DNA from: Candidatus Dormiibacterota bacterium
Lineage (GTDB): Bacteria > Chloroflexota > Dormibacteria > Aeolococcales > Aeolococcaceae
Length of the DNA: 59,127 bases
Assembly: GCA_003153505.1 (NCBI GenBank)
Contig: PLZA01000027.1
Location: forward strand, 1 to 59,127
Reading direction: 5' to 3'
Shown: positions 1 to 7,937 of the stretch, piece by piece
How the letters are laid out: each line of letters starts with the position of its first letter
How positions within the stretch are numbered: the stretch's first letter is position 1
Position numbers and translations under genes: made by a program
The notes under the pieces: model-generated
Database searches by the model: none
Told to the model about the DNA's origin: nothing
Seen by the model: the letters and a program-made list of their open reading frames with translations, nothing else

Positions 1-152
1 GCACTATGTGGTGAAACCACACACTTCCTCCCCAGCCAAACATCCCCAGCCAAACGTCCCGATGACATCAAAAGCCGTGGACCGCCAGCGCCCGGTAACG
101 GCTCAGTCGCCGGCGAAAGGAACGGCGCAACAGTCATTGCGTCGTATCTGCG
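1..152. other. Non-coding left edge of window
   Basis: I see no gene here. The only structure is a short inverted repeat (TGTGGT at 7-12, ACCACA at 16-21) and a 12-bp direct repeat CCCCAGCCAAAC at 30-41 and 44-55. Neither matches a known element. The stretch leads into the lipoprotein gene and probably holds its promoter, but no convincing -35/-10 pair is visible. Confidence 0.4.
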
Positions 153-785
153 ATGGACATGCGGTTTCCGGCGAGCACGGTGCTTGAGATGCTTCCGTCG
201 AACCGCCGTGGCCGCCAATCCGTCCGGCGGCGCGTGACAGCGCTCGCGGTGTGCATCGGGGTATGCGCGCTCGCGTCCTGCGCTGCCAGTGGCCCCTGGA
301 AGCCGGCGACGCAGGGTCCGCGGATAAGCGTCCTGGTGTCGCTCGGCTGTCCGTCAACCCTCGATGGTTACCAGGGTGTCAGCAACTCGGGATCGGACCT
401 CGCCGATTCGCTTCTCCCGGCGAATCCGCTGTCGGGGCTGATCTGCCGCTACGGACCTGCCTATGGTCCGGGGCCGGCGGCGTCCAGGGAGAGGCTCTAT
501 CGGCATGCGCTGCTCGGACCTGTTGCAGCACACACCCTTGCGTCGGGGATCGACGCTATCAGCACGACCCCGCCGCAAGGCACGTTCAGCTGCCCGTCTG
601 ACAGCGGCTCGCACACCATCATCGCCTTCGCATACGCCTCGCGTTCGGACGTCGACCTCTGGTACGCGGACAGCGGATGCCGAACGCTGGACAACGGCCT
701 GATCGGCGCATTTGAAGGAGGGAATCCTTCTTTCTACGGAGCCTTCGAGCCGCGTCTCGAGGAACTCTGCCCGCAGCAACCCTGA
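153..785 (+). CDS. Putative secreted lipoprotein, unknown function
   Basis: A 210-residue protein with a basic N-region (RRGRQSVRRR), a short hydrophobic stretch and a lipobox LASC at residues 40-43, so it is probably lipidated at Cys43 and anchored outside the membrane. Beyond the lipobox there is no domain I recognise. Five further cysteines (in SLGCPS, LICRY, FSCPS, SGCRT and LCPQ) would suit disulfides in an exported protein. The start is uncertain: ATG codons at 153, 159 and 189 all leave an intact signal sequence. It ends before an uncharacterised helical protein and shows no functional link to it. Confidence 0.6.
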   Translation: MDMRFPASTVLEMLPSNRRGRQSVRRRVTALAVCIGVCALASCAASGPWKPATQGPRISVLVSLGCPSTLDGYQGVSNSGSDLADSLLPANPLSGLICRYGPAYGPGPAASRERLYRHALLGPVAAHTLASGIDAISTTPPQGTFSCPSDSGSHTIIAFAYASRSDVDLWYADSGCRTLDNGLIGAFEGGNPSFYGAFEPRLEELCPQQP

Positions 786-903
786 GCCTCAGTCCTGCTG
801 CGTGCGCGACGGTATGGCGGCCGAGCCACACAGGCACGACGGCGAGATGAGCTTCGCAGCCAACGGGCCCGCCCCCGCCGGACGATCGTCACACTGACGA
901 GCC

Positions 904-1704
904 GTGGACACGGCCGGGCTGTATCACGGACCGCTCGAGGACTTCGTCGCGCGACGCGCGGCGCTGGTCCGCGAACTCCGATCCGCTGATCCGGATGCCG
1001 CTGCAGCCGCCGGCAAGCTTCGCAAGCCGACCGTAGCGGTCTGGGCGATCGACCAGCTGGCGGTCGTCGACCCGACGCTGATCGCCGAGCTTCTGGCGGC
1101 CGGCGCCGACGCGCGCGAGGCTCAGGGGAACGTCGCGGCGGGGAGCGAGAGCCGGGAAGACCTCCTCACTGCCACCGCCCGGCTTCGCGACCGCGTCGAT
1201 GCCGCGGCTCGGGCGTCGGCACATGTGCTCGAGCGCGACGGCCACGGCGCCGGCGAGGAGACGGCTCGACGCATCCGAGCGACTCTCCAGGCGGCGGCCA
1301 CCGGAGGCGCCGCCGACCGCAGTGCGCTGTGGACCGGCACCCTCGATCGCGACCTCGATGTCGCCGGCTTTGGCACCGTGGGTGACCCGGAGGCGGACCC
1401 GGCCGAGCTGGCAACGTTGCTCGCTCCACTGCGGCGGCGGTCCCCGACGCCACCGGGTCCAGCGGCGCGCCGCCGGCCACCCGGGAACCTCGAGGTGCTC
1501 GCGCGACGCGATGACGAGCGTGATGCGGCTGATCTCGACGCGATCGCAGGACGCCTGCGAGCTTCGGCCGACGCGAAGCGACGTCAGGCTGACCATCTCG
1601 GGGAGGAAGCTGCGTTCGCCGCCCGGGAGGCGACCGCCGCCGAACTGGCGGCCGACGCTGCCGAGAAAGCCGCCGGCGACGCGCATCTCGCGCTGGATTC
1701 CTGA
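904..1704 (+). CDS. Conserved hypothetical, Ala/Arg-rich helical protein
   Basis: A 266-residue protein starting at GTG. The N-terminal 60 residues contain LRKPTVAVWAIDQLA (about 39-53), a signature I associate with an uncharacterised actinobacterial-type family (consensus roughly KPS..AW..N.L). The rest is rich in Ala, Glu, Asp and Arg with no signal peptide or membrane segment, and residues 200-266 look like a long charged helix or coiled coil. It is probably cytoplasmic. No function can be assigned. It is followed within about 40 nt by the degraded histidine kinase, with no sign that the two work together. Confidence 0.6.
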   Translation: MDTAGLYHGPLEDFVARRAALVRELRSADPDAAAAAGKLRKPTVAVWAIDQLAVVDPTLIAELLAAGADAREAQGNVAAGSESREDLLTATARLRDRVDAAARASAHVLERDGHGAGEETARRIRATLQAAATGGAADRSALWTGTLDRDLDVAGFGTVGDPEADPAELATLLAPLRRRSPTPPGPAARRRPPGNLEVLARRDDERDAADLDAIAGRLRASADAKRRQADHLGEEAAFAAREATAAELAADAAEKAAGDAHLALDS

Positions 1705-1744
1705 CGGATTCCACAGTCCTCCCGATGGTGGTGCTGCCATCCGG

Positions 1745-3120
1745 ATGAAAGGGGGTTGGCCCCCTCGCCTGCGGACACGGCCCAACGGGCGCCTGCTCAG
1801 CCCCCGATGGGCGTTGGTGGCGTGGCTGGGCGTGGTCGTGACCGCCGTCTCGCTGGCAATCACGCTGCCCGACCCCACGCCGATCACGCTGCTCGCGGGG
1901 ATCCACTCCACCCCGAACCCGATCGGTGTGCCGGGCGATGTCTTCACGGCGAACAACATCCCGTTCCTCTGGCCGCTTGGGTTGGTGCTGCTGGTGATTG
2001 CCGCTGTCGGGCTCGTCATGCGCTACCGGCGCGCCGCTGGTGAGGAGCGGCAACAGATCAAATGGTTCGCCTTCGCAATCGCCGCGAGCATGGCCGCGAT
2101 CGTCGTCGGCATCCCATTCAGCACCAGCACCGGCCAGTCCCCGGCGAACAACGTCCCGCTTGTTCTCGGCCTGGGAGTCGCCGTGCCTGCGGCCTGCGGC
2201 GTGGCGATTCTCAAGTACCGCCTCTACGGAATCGACGTCGTGATCAATCGCACGCTGGTCTATGGCACCCTCGCGGTGCTGATCACCGGTGTGTACGTCG
2301 GCATCGCCGTGGGGATCGGCACGCTCGTCGGCAGTGGCGGCAAACCCAACCTGGCGCTCTCCATCCTCGCAACAGCCATCGTCGCGGTGGGATTCCAGCC
2401 GGTTCGGGAGCGGATACAGCGAGTCGCCAACCGGCTCGTGTACGGCAACCGCGCCACCCCTTACGAAGTGCTGAGTCGGTTCTCGGAGCAGGGCGCCGAG
2501 ACGTACTCGTCCGACGACGTGCTCCCGCGGATGGCCAGGGTGCTGCGCGACGGCACGGGTTCAGAGTCGGCGACCGTCTGGCTTCGTTCAGGAGACGAAC
2601 TGCGCGCTGCGGTCACCGACCCGCCCGCGCTGAACGGCGACGCTCCTGCGCACGTCAACGCCGCGGCATCTACCCGCCGCTGCTCGCCGACAAGGGACTC
2701 GTCACCGCCATCGAATCGCAGGCGCGCAAGGCGACGCTCCCCGTGGAAGTCGAGAGCGCGCCCATTCGTCGTTACCCGCAAGAGATCGAAGCGGCGGCAT
2801 ATTTCTGCGTCCTCGAAGGCTTGCAGAACGTGCAGAAGTCTGCGGCGGCGTCGCGAGTGGTGGTCCGCCTGCGCGAGGATGACGGCGACCTGTACTTCGA
2901 GGTGCATGACGACGGCCGAGGCTTCGACCCGGCAACGGTGCAGCTCGGATCCGGTTTGAACAACATGCGCGATCGCCTCGAGGCCCTCGGCGGCCGTCTC
3001 GAGATCTTCGCGGCACCCGGTGCGGGGTGCCGCGTCAATGGGACTCTGAAGGCAGGCCTGCCCGCGGCCGTCGGAGCCGGCGCGACTGCGCGCGACATCC
3101 GGCGCTCCGGGCAGCCGCGG
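1745..3120 (+). pseudogene. Degraded membrane histidine kinase (5' truncated, DHp deleted, frameshifted)
   Basis: Two pieces of one NarX/LiaS-like kinase lie in different frames. Piece A (about 1745-2663) has five hydrophobic segments and the family signatures ERQQIKWFAF, LYGIDVVINRTLVYG and ANRLVYGNRATPYEVL, followed by the start of a GAF-like region. Piece B (from about 2662, another frame) begins at RGIYPPLLADKGL, normally the end of the HisKA_3 dimerisation domain, and continues through an ATPase domain with N-box EGLQNVQKSA and G-box DDGRGFD. The phosphoacceptor-His segment between them is missing. The N-terminus also starts inside the usual protein, at what should be an LFPDGRL-like motif. 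No stop follows piece B before the convergent oxidoreductase gene. It is almost certainly non-functional. Confidence 0.8.
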
Positions 3121-4092
3121 TCAGGTCGAGGTTTCGGCGGTCACCGTCAGAACAACGTTCCCGAGCTTCTCGTGCATCTCGACGTACTTGGTGGCTTCGA
3201 CGACCTGCTCGAGCGGGTAGCGTCGATCGACGACCGCCCGGTACTTGCCGGCGGCCATGAGATCTCTCATGAAGACAACGTCTCGTTTCATGAATTTCGG
3301 CGGGAGGTCGAAGATCACCTTGCGATCTCCGATCCGGTCGGTCCACACGGCAAGTGCCATGTTGCGCAGCCCATCGGTTGGCAGATAGCGGCCGCCCGGA
3401 TTCAGCGAGCTTTTGCAGGCGGCGAAGGAGTGCTTGCCAACCGCATCGAAAATGATGTCGTAGCTGCGTCCGTTCTTCGTGAAGTCGTCCTGCGTGTAGT
3501 CGATCACCGCATCGGCACCGAGCGATCGGACGACCTCGAGGTTCGCGGTATTGCAGACCGCGGTGACATTCGCGCCAAGGGCTTTGGCCAGCTGCACACC
3601 CGCGGTGCCGATCGACCCTGACGCCCCATAGACGAGCACTGACTGCCCGCTCCGGAGCTTTCCCGGCCGGAGGCAGTTCAACGCCAGGAGCGCGCCGTCA
3701 CACACCGCGGCTGCCTCGTCGAACGCAACGCCTACGGGCATGTCGGCGAGCGCGGCGCGCTCGTGCATGCAGATGAGCTCAGCGTGCGCGCCGAATTTCC
3801 ACGGTTTGATCCCGAAGACACGGTCACCTGGAGTGAACTCGCGGACACCCATGCCGACCTCGGTGACCTCGCCTGCGAAGTCGCTGCCGAGAACTCGCTG
3901 CCTGGGCCTGCGAACGCCGGTGATGAATCGGGAAAAGAACGGCTCTCCGGCGCGCAGCGCGCAATCGGTTCGGCTGACCGTGGTTGCATGGACCCTGATG
4001 AGAACCTCGTCGTCCTTGGGCACCGGCGGCTCAACGTCTTCGATGCGAAGAACGTCCGGGGGGCCGTAGCGGTCATGCACCACGGCTCTCAC
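3121..4092 (-). CDS. MDR-superfamily NAD(P)-dependent oxidoreductase (quinone reductase-like)
   Basis: A 323-residue zinc-independent medium-chain dehydrogenase/reductase. The N-terminal GroES-like domain has the typical opening MRAVVHDRYGPPDVLRIEDV and the segment VLGSDFAGEVTEVG. The Rossmann domain carries the nucleotide-binding loop VYGASGSIGTAGVQLAKALG. The family reduces quinones, enones or aldehydes with NADPH; the substrate cannot be read from the sequence. The catalytic-zinc Cys/His set of alcohol dehydrogenases is absent. The start is a GTG at 4092. It converges on the kinase pseudogene and abuts it directly. Confidence 0.85.
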   Translation of the reverse strand: MRAVVHDRYGPPDVLRIEDVEPPVPKDDEVLIRVHATTVSRTDCALRAGEPFFSRFITGVRRPRQRVLGSDFAGEVTEVGMGVREFTPGDRVFGIKPWKFGAHAELICMHERAALADMPVGVAFDEAAAVCDGALLALNCLRPGKLRSGQSVLVYGASGSIGTAGVQLAKALGANVTAVCNTANLEVVRSLGADAVIDYTQDDFTKNGRSYDIIFDAVGKHSFAACKSSLNPGGRYLPTDGLRNMALAVWTDRIGDRKVIFDLPPKFMKRDVVFMRDLMAAGKYRAVVDRRYPLEQVVEATKYVEMHEKLGNVVLTVTAETST

Positions 4093-4253
4093 GGGAGACT
4101 GCCGCTCGAGGCCGGGCTTGTCCTGCTCGATGCGATCAGGATCCGCACCCCAGCATCATGGGCCGGAACCGCGCCTGATTCAAGAATTCAGCCCAAGCGA
4201 TCGCTCGAGCTTGGCAATGGTCTCGGTCAGTCGCGCCGGCCGGGAGAGGGCCG

Positions 4254-4625
4254 CTACTGCCACGCGGGCAACTGTTGCAGTGCCCAGGTGTTGCCGTCCG
4301 GATCGCTGAAGGTGACGAACATCCCCCACGGTTGGACGTCGATCTCGCTCGCCGCAACGCCATGGCTGAGCAGCTGCTCGCGCGCTGCGGCGGCGTCCTC
4401 CACCACCATCTGCACCCCCTTCTGCGAGCCCGGCGGCATGTCGGTGATCCCGACGCCCATGACGATCGAGCACGCCGATCCGGGCGGGGTGAGTTGAACG
4501 AAGCGCAACGAGTCGCTGATCCGGTGGTCGTGGTCGGCGTTGAACCCGACCTGGTCGACGTAGAAGGCCTTTGCGCGGTCGACGTCCGTCACCGGGATTG
4601 CGACGAGTTCGATCTTCCAGTCCAT
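4254..4625 (-). CDS. VOC (glyoxalase/bleomycin-resistance fold) family protein
   Basis: A 123-residue protein of paired beta-alpha-beta-beta-beta units. It opens with VAIPVTDVDRAKAFYVDQVGF and ends with MFVTFSDPDGNTWALQQL, both diagnostic of the vicinal-oxygen-chelate family. Where many members have a metal-ligand Glu in the last strand (ATG at 4625, last strand WALQQ), this one has Gln, so metal chemistry is uncertain. Related proteins include glyoxalase I and antibiotic-resistance proteins, but none can be named. The next gene downstream (4662) is divergent with only 36 nt between starts, so the two share a promoter region. Confidence 0.85.
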   Translation of the reverse strand: MDWKIELVAIPVTDVDRAKAFYVDQVGFNADHDHRISDSLRFVQLTPPGSACSIVMGVGITDMPPGSQKGVQMVVEDAAAAREQLLSHGVAASEIDVQPWGMFVTFSDPDGNTWALQQLPAWQ

Positions 4626-4661
4626 GCGCGTAGTCTATCGGCACGCACACAAGGAGCTCAC

Positions 4662-4976
4662 ATGCACAAGCGACTGGTCACACGCTACGCGTCATCATCC
4701 ACCGAGGCTGCGGATGAGAACCAACGCCGGGTTGAGGGCGTCTTCGCCGAGCTCGAGGCGAACAAACCCGGCAATGTGAGCTACATCGTCCTGCGTCTCG
4801 AGGACGGCTCATTCGTGCACGTGTCGTTCCACGATCATGGCGACGACGAGGTCAACCCCATCTCGTCGACTGCGGCCTTCGCGCACTTTCAGGATGGGCA
4901 TGGTGAGCGCCGCGAGGGTGGCGTCGACCAGCAGAAGGCGACGCTTGTCGGGTCGTACATCACCAAGATCGAGTAG
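4662..4976 (+). CDS. Small conserved hypothetical, probable ABM-like dimeric alpha/beta barrel
   Basis: A 104-residue protein with a good ribosome-binding site (AAGGAG) 6 nt before ATG. The pattern RYASSSTEAADENQRRVEGVFAE, then an edge strand (YIVLRLEDGSFVHVSFH), then a helix and a closing strand resembles the antibiotic-biosynthesis-monooxygenase-like fold: a helix after beta1 with an 'N..V..V..E' face. This fold assignment is inference from the pattern only. The function is unknown; small proteins of this type often sit beside VOC or YCII proteins, as here. Confidence 0.6.
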   Translation: MHKRLVTRYASSSTEAADENQRRVEGVFAELEANKPGNVSYIVLRLEDGSFVHVSFHDHGDDEVNPISSTAAFAHFQDGHGERREGGVDQQKATLVGSYITKIE

Positions 4977-5006
4977 CCGCTCGGGGGCGACCTGCAGGGT
5001 GGACCG

Positions 5007-5720
5007 CTAGAGCGCGCGCATCCTGTTGTTGCGCGGGTTGTGCTCGACCTCGGCGAGCCCGAGGGCTTCCATCAGCGGCGGGACGTACATCCCGAAGCGC
5101 CCGCGCAAGCCCTTCTTCAGCCCGTACCACCCCCCCACCGGGTTGTCGGCCGAGCGGCCCCATGCCTCGACGGTTCCATCGGCAGCGGGTTTCTGCTCGT
5201 CCGCGCTGCCGAGCGGCACCCAGTCACCGCGCTCTTTGAGCATCTGATGAACGTCGTCGAGGCAGCGCAGCTGATAGCGGAGCTGGGTCGTCCCGACCGT
5301 GCAGACCAGCGCCGGTGGATCGAGCGTCTCATCCCGATACATCTCGTAGTTGGATGTCCCGCTCGGCGTCGTCAACTGCCATGGATCGTCTTTGGTCCCT
5401 GCGCCCTTGGCCACCCTCGCACCTCCTGTCGCCGGCGAACCGGCCACCGTCTCCCCAGCCCCACCGGTGGTGCTGGCGCTCTTGTCTCGCGACTCCTCGA
5501 CCGCCCGGGCGATCTGATCAGCGTGGTCGTGACAGTGAGCGGCGTAGATCTCGAGCCACGTCTCCACCGAGTAGTGGCCGCTCTCGCCGTGCGTTCCGCT
5601 GCGGCCCCAGTCAGCGGGCGCGACGTGCTCGAGGATCGACGTGGACGTGAGACCGTGCACAGCAGCCTCGAGCCGATCAGGACCTTCCCGATACTGCTGG
5701 AGGAGTGCGTCTCGATCCAT
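5007..5720 (-). CDS. DinB-like remnant fused to DUF6855-type domain
   Basis: A 237-residue protein. The first 27 residues (MDRDALLQQYREGPDRLEAAV) match the start of a DinB-type four-helix bundle. They run straight into PADWGRSGTHGESG and YSVETWLEIYAAHCHDHADQI, which in relatives is the end of that domain. The central part, with a WTVRE..HLADSE-like segment and metal-binding His, is absent, so the DinB part looks deleted in frame. The C-terminal half (from about 110, DPWQLTTPSGTSNYEMYRDE to the end) is a separate conserved domain I recognise as DUF6855-like and it appears intact. ATG at 5720 is preferred; one at 5729 is also possible. Confidence 0.6.
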   Translation of the reverse strand: MDRDALLQQYREGPDRLEAAVHGLTSTSILEHVAPADWGRSGTHGESGHYSVETWLEIYAAHCHDHADQIARAVEESRDKSASTTGGAGETVAGSPATGGARVAKGAGTKDDPWQLTTPSGTSNYEMYRDETLDPPALVCTVGTTQLRYQLRCLDDVHQMLKERGDWVPLGSADEQKPAADGTVEAWGRSADNPVGGWYGLKKGLRGRFGMYVPPLMEALGLAEVEHNPRNNRMRAL

Positions 5721-5753
5721 GACGAGCAATAGCGTAGCGACGTGCGGTGTCGA

Positions 5754-6134
5754 TCAGTCGCGCTCGACCATGCGGAATTGGTTGCCGTCAGGGTCCCGAA
5801 ACGTGAACATCGGCGGCACATAGTCGCCCATGCGCATCACCGCGGCGTCCGCGTCGACGCCGCCCGCGACAAGGGTTGCGTGGTCGCCGTCGGCGTCCTC
5901 GGTTGCAAGGCTGATAACGATCGGCGCGGTACCGTCATCCGGCGCCTGCACGAGAGCGATGGTCGTGGCCGCTCCCACGGGGGCGACCTCGATCCAGCGC
6001 CCACCCTGGCCGAAAGGCGCGTCGAGGCGCTTCTCGAACCCAAGCGTCTCCACGTAGAAGGCGACCGCCCGCTCCTGGTCGCTGACCGGGACGATCACGG
6101 TCCCGATGCGGGTGATTCGGGTGGTCTTTGTCAT
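5754..6134 (-). CDS. VOC family protein, likely ECF42-controlled
   Basis: A 126-residue vicinal-oxygen-chelate protein with hallmarks VPVSDQERAVAFYVETLGFEK near the N-terminus and PPMFTFRDPDGNQFRMVER at the C-terminus. The start is fixed by a strong ribosome-binding site (AGGAGG) upstream of ATG 6134. It is divergent from the YCII/sigma-factor pair. The 130-nt gap contains a perfect inverted repeat that matches the ECF42 promoter motif in both directions, so I infer co-regulation with the sigma factor. VOC proteins are common companions of such sigma factors. The substrate is unknown. Confidence 0.85.
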   Translation of the reverse strand: MTKTTRITRIGTVIVPVSDQERAVAFYVETLGFEKRLDAPFGQGGRWIEVAPVGAATTIALVQAPDDGTAPIVISLATEDADGDHATLVAGGVDADAAVMRMGDYVPPMFTFRDPDGNQFRMVERD

Positions 6135-6194
6135 CCTGTTCCTCCTTGCTGGATGGCGCTCCGGTCCAATGCCCGGAGCGCCGGTCTCACAGAC

Positions 6195-6226
6195 GATGTC
6201 GAAGTCACGCGCCCAGAGTCGACATC
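6195..6226. promoter_or_regulatory. Symmetric bidirectional ECF42-type promoter
   Basis: GATGTCGA (6195-6202) and its exact reverse complement TCGACATC (6219-6226) flank 16 nt. Read rightward this is TGTCGA (-35) - 17 nt - CGACAT (-10), ahead of the YCII/sigma operon at 6266. Read leftward the same two boxes swap roles and face the VOC gene at 6134. From memory, the motif reported for ECF42 sigma factors is TGTCGA at -35 and CG(A/T)C at -10, which fits exactly. Confidence 0.7.
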
Positions 6227-6265
6227 CCAACGAACAAACCTGCGGCCACCCCGAGGAGGACATGG

Positions 6266-6637
6266 ATGAAATACCTGATCCTTATCTATAGCAATCCGGA
6301 GTCGAGGGAGATCTGGAACGCGTTCTCACGCGATCAGCGCGCGGCCGGTCTTCGTCAATACGAAGCCCTGCACGAGAGCATGGTGGCCTCGGGCGAGTTG
6401 ATCGTCTCCGAGGCCCTTGCGGACTCGTCACTCGCAAAGCGTGTGACATCGCGGGACGGGCAGGCCATCGTCACCGACGGGCCCTACGCCGAGGTGAAGG
6501 AGTACCTGGCCGGCTTCTTTCTCCTGGAGTGCGACAGCATGGAACGCGCGGTCAAACAGGCTGCCCGGATACCCGAAGCGGCTCTGGGGCTCGTCGAGGT
6601 GCGTCCGATCATGGCACTCGACGGGTGGGACATCTGA
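6266..6637 (+). CDS. YCII-related (DGPF-domain) protein, ECF42 partner
   Basis: A 123-residue YCII-family protein. It opens MKYLILIYSNPESREIW and carries the DGPF-type motif as TDGPYAEVKEYLAGFFLLE (about residues 73-91), ending with EVRPIMALDGW. A GAGGAGG ribosome-binding site precedes ATG 6266. These small dimeric alpha/beta barrel proteins are the usual genomic partners and targets of ECF42 sigma factors, and here the sigma gene overlaps its 3' end by 13 nt. The biochemical role of DGPF proteins is not established, although many sit in stress or detoxification contexts. Confidence 0.9.
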   Translation: MKYLILIYSNPESREIWNAFSRDQRAAGLRQYEALHESMVASGELIVSEALADSSLAKRVTSRDGQAIVTDGPYAEVKEYLAGFFLLECDSMERAVKQAARIPEAALGLVEVRPIMALDGWDI

Positions 6638-7860
6638 TCGCACCGGGCGAGGGCGAGGACCTCCTGCGCACGCTCGCGCCGCAGGTTCTGGGCGCGCTTG
6701 CCCGCCGCTTCGGTGACTTCGACATCTGCGAAGACGCGGTGCAGGAGGCGTTGCTGGCCGCCGCGCTGCAGTGGCCGGTGGACGGTCTGCCCGCGAACCC
6801 GAGGGGCTGGCTCACTGTGGTCGCGTCGCGCCGGAGAGCCGAGATGTGGCGAAGCGACTCCGCCCGCCGGCGGCGAGAAGAGGCCTCGTTCGCCGCAGCG
6901 GTGCCCGACGTCGAGCCTGCCACCGACGACTCGCTGACCCTCCTCCTCCTCTGCTGCCACCCATCACTGACACCGGCGTCGCAGGTCGCGCTCACGTTGC
7001 GCGCGGTGGGCGGACTCGCCACCGCCGAGATCGCTCGCGCACTCCTCGTCCCGGAGACAACCGTGGCACAGCGCATCAGCCGTGCCAAGCAGCGGATCAG
7101 GGCCAGTGGCGCTCGGTTCCAAATGCCGCCGGATGGCGAGCGTTCCGCTCGACTGACCTCCGTCCTACAGGTTCTCTACCTCGTCTTCAACGAGGGCTCG
7201 ACAGCAAGCTCCGGCGCCCACCTCCACCGGGTCGATCTCATCACCGAGGCGATTCGCATCACCCGCCAGTTGCATGAACGTCTGCCGGATGACGGTGAGG
7301 TCGCCGGACTGCTCGCCCTCATGCTCCTCACCGACGCGCGCCGTCCGGCCCGCGTCGCTCCAGACGGCGCGCTGATCCCCCTCGCCGACCAGGATCGCGC
7401 CCTCTGGGACACTGCTGCGATTCGCGAAGGGATCGACCTGATCACCCGGGCGCTGTCGTCGGCACCGCCGGGGCCGTTCCAGCTCCAGGCCGCGCTTGCG
7501 GCGGTTCACGACGAAGCAGTCCGCGCCGAGGACACCGACTGGCGGCAGATCCTCGGCCTGTACGACCTGCTCAGAACGATCGCGCCCGGGGCGATCGTCA
7601 CCCTTAACCGGATCGTCGCCGTCGCGATGGTCCACGGAGCGACGGTTGCGCTGCGCGAGCTCGCCGACAGCGATGACGATCCAGCGCTCGCCGGCAATCA
7701 CCGAATCGACGCCGTGCGAGCACACCTCCTCGAGATGGCCGGTGACCTTGACGCGGCTCGAGCTTCATACCTGGTCGCTGCGCGGCGCACGCTCAGCATC
7801 CCCGAGCGGCGGTACCTCGAATCGCGTGCCGCACGCCTCGGACCGCCGGGTCCCTTGTAA
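6625..7860 (+). CDS. ECF42-group RNA polymerase sigma factor with C-terminal TPR-like extension
   Basis: A 411-residue sigma factor. Region 2 spans about residues 1-75 (LLRTLAPQVLGALARRFGDF, EDAVQEALLAA, NPRGWLTVVASRR). Region 4 spans about 105-155 (LTPASQVALTLRAVGGL, AEIARALLVPETTVAQRISR). The remaining 250 residues, including LYLVFNEGS, form a helical extension typical of the ECF42 group, where it is thought to be needed for activity in place of an anti-sigma factor. No anti-sigma gene is present nearby. GTG 6625 gives the usual family length and overlaps the YCII gene, suggesting translational coupling and autoregulation from the promoter at 6195. Confidence 0.9.
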   Translation: MGHLIAPGEGEDLLRTLAPQVLGALARRFGDFDICEDAVQEALLAAALQWPVDGLPANPRGWLTVVASRRRAEMWRSDSARRRREEASFAAAVPDVEPATDDSLTLLLLCCHPSLTPASQVALTLRAVGGLATAEIARALLVPETTVAQRISRAKQRIRASGARFQMPPDGERSARLTSVLQVLYLVFNEGSTASSGAHLHRVDLITEAIRITRQLHERLPDDGEVAGLLALMLLTDARRPARVAPDGALIPLADQDRALWDTAAIREGIDLITRALSSAPPGPFQLQAALAAVHDEAVRAEDTDWRQILGLYDLLRTIAPGAIVTLNRIVAVAMVHGATVALRELADSDDDPALAGNHRIDAVRAHLLEMAGDLDAARASYLVAARRTLSIPERRYLESRAARLGPPGPL

Positions 7861-7875
7861 CGTCCGGCATCGCGT

Positions 7876-7904
7876 TGTCGATATGAGTGGCGGCTGTTCG
7901 TCGT
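7876..7904 (+). promoter_or_regulatory. Second ECF42-type promoter
   Basis: TGTCGA (7876-7881), 17 nt, then CGTCGT (7899-7904). Spacing and boxes match the promoter at 6195 (TGTCGA-N17-CGACAT). It lies 34 nt before the start of the hypothetical gene at 7938, just after the sigma-factor gene, so that gene is a probable regulon member. Confidence 0.55.
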
Positions 7905-7937
7905 GTGAGTAGGTCCATAGACAAGAGGAGAACCGCC

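Noticed and set aside
30..55. Direct repeat as a possible CRISPR or attachment site
   Set aside because: Only two 12-bp copies with a 2-bp gap; no cas, integrase or longer array.
1745..3120. Programmed frameshift making a full histidine kinase
   Set aside because: The join skips the entire phosphoacceptor domain and there is no slippery sequence; a deletion explains it better.
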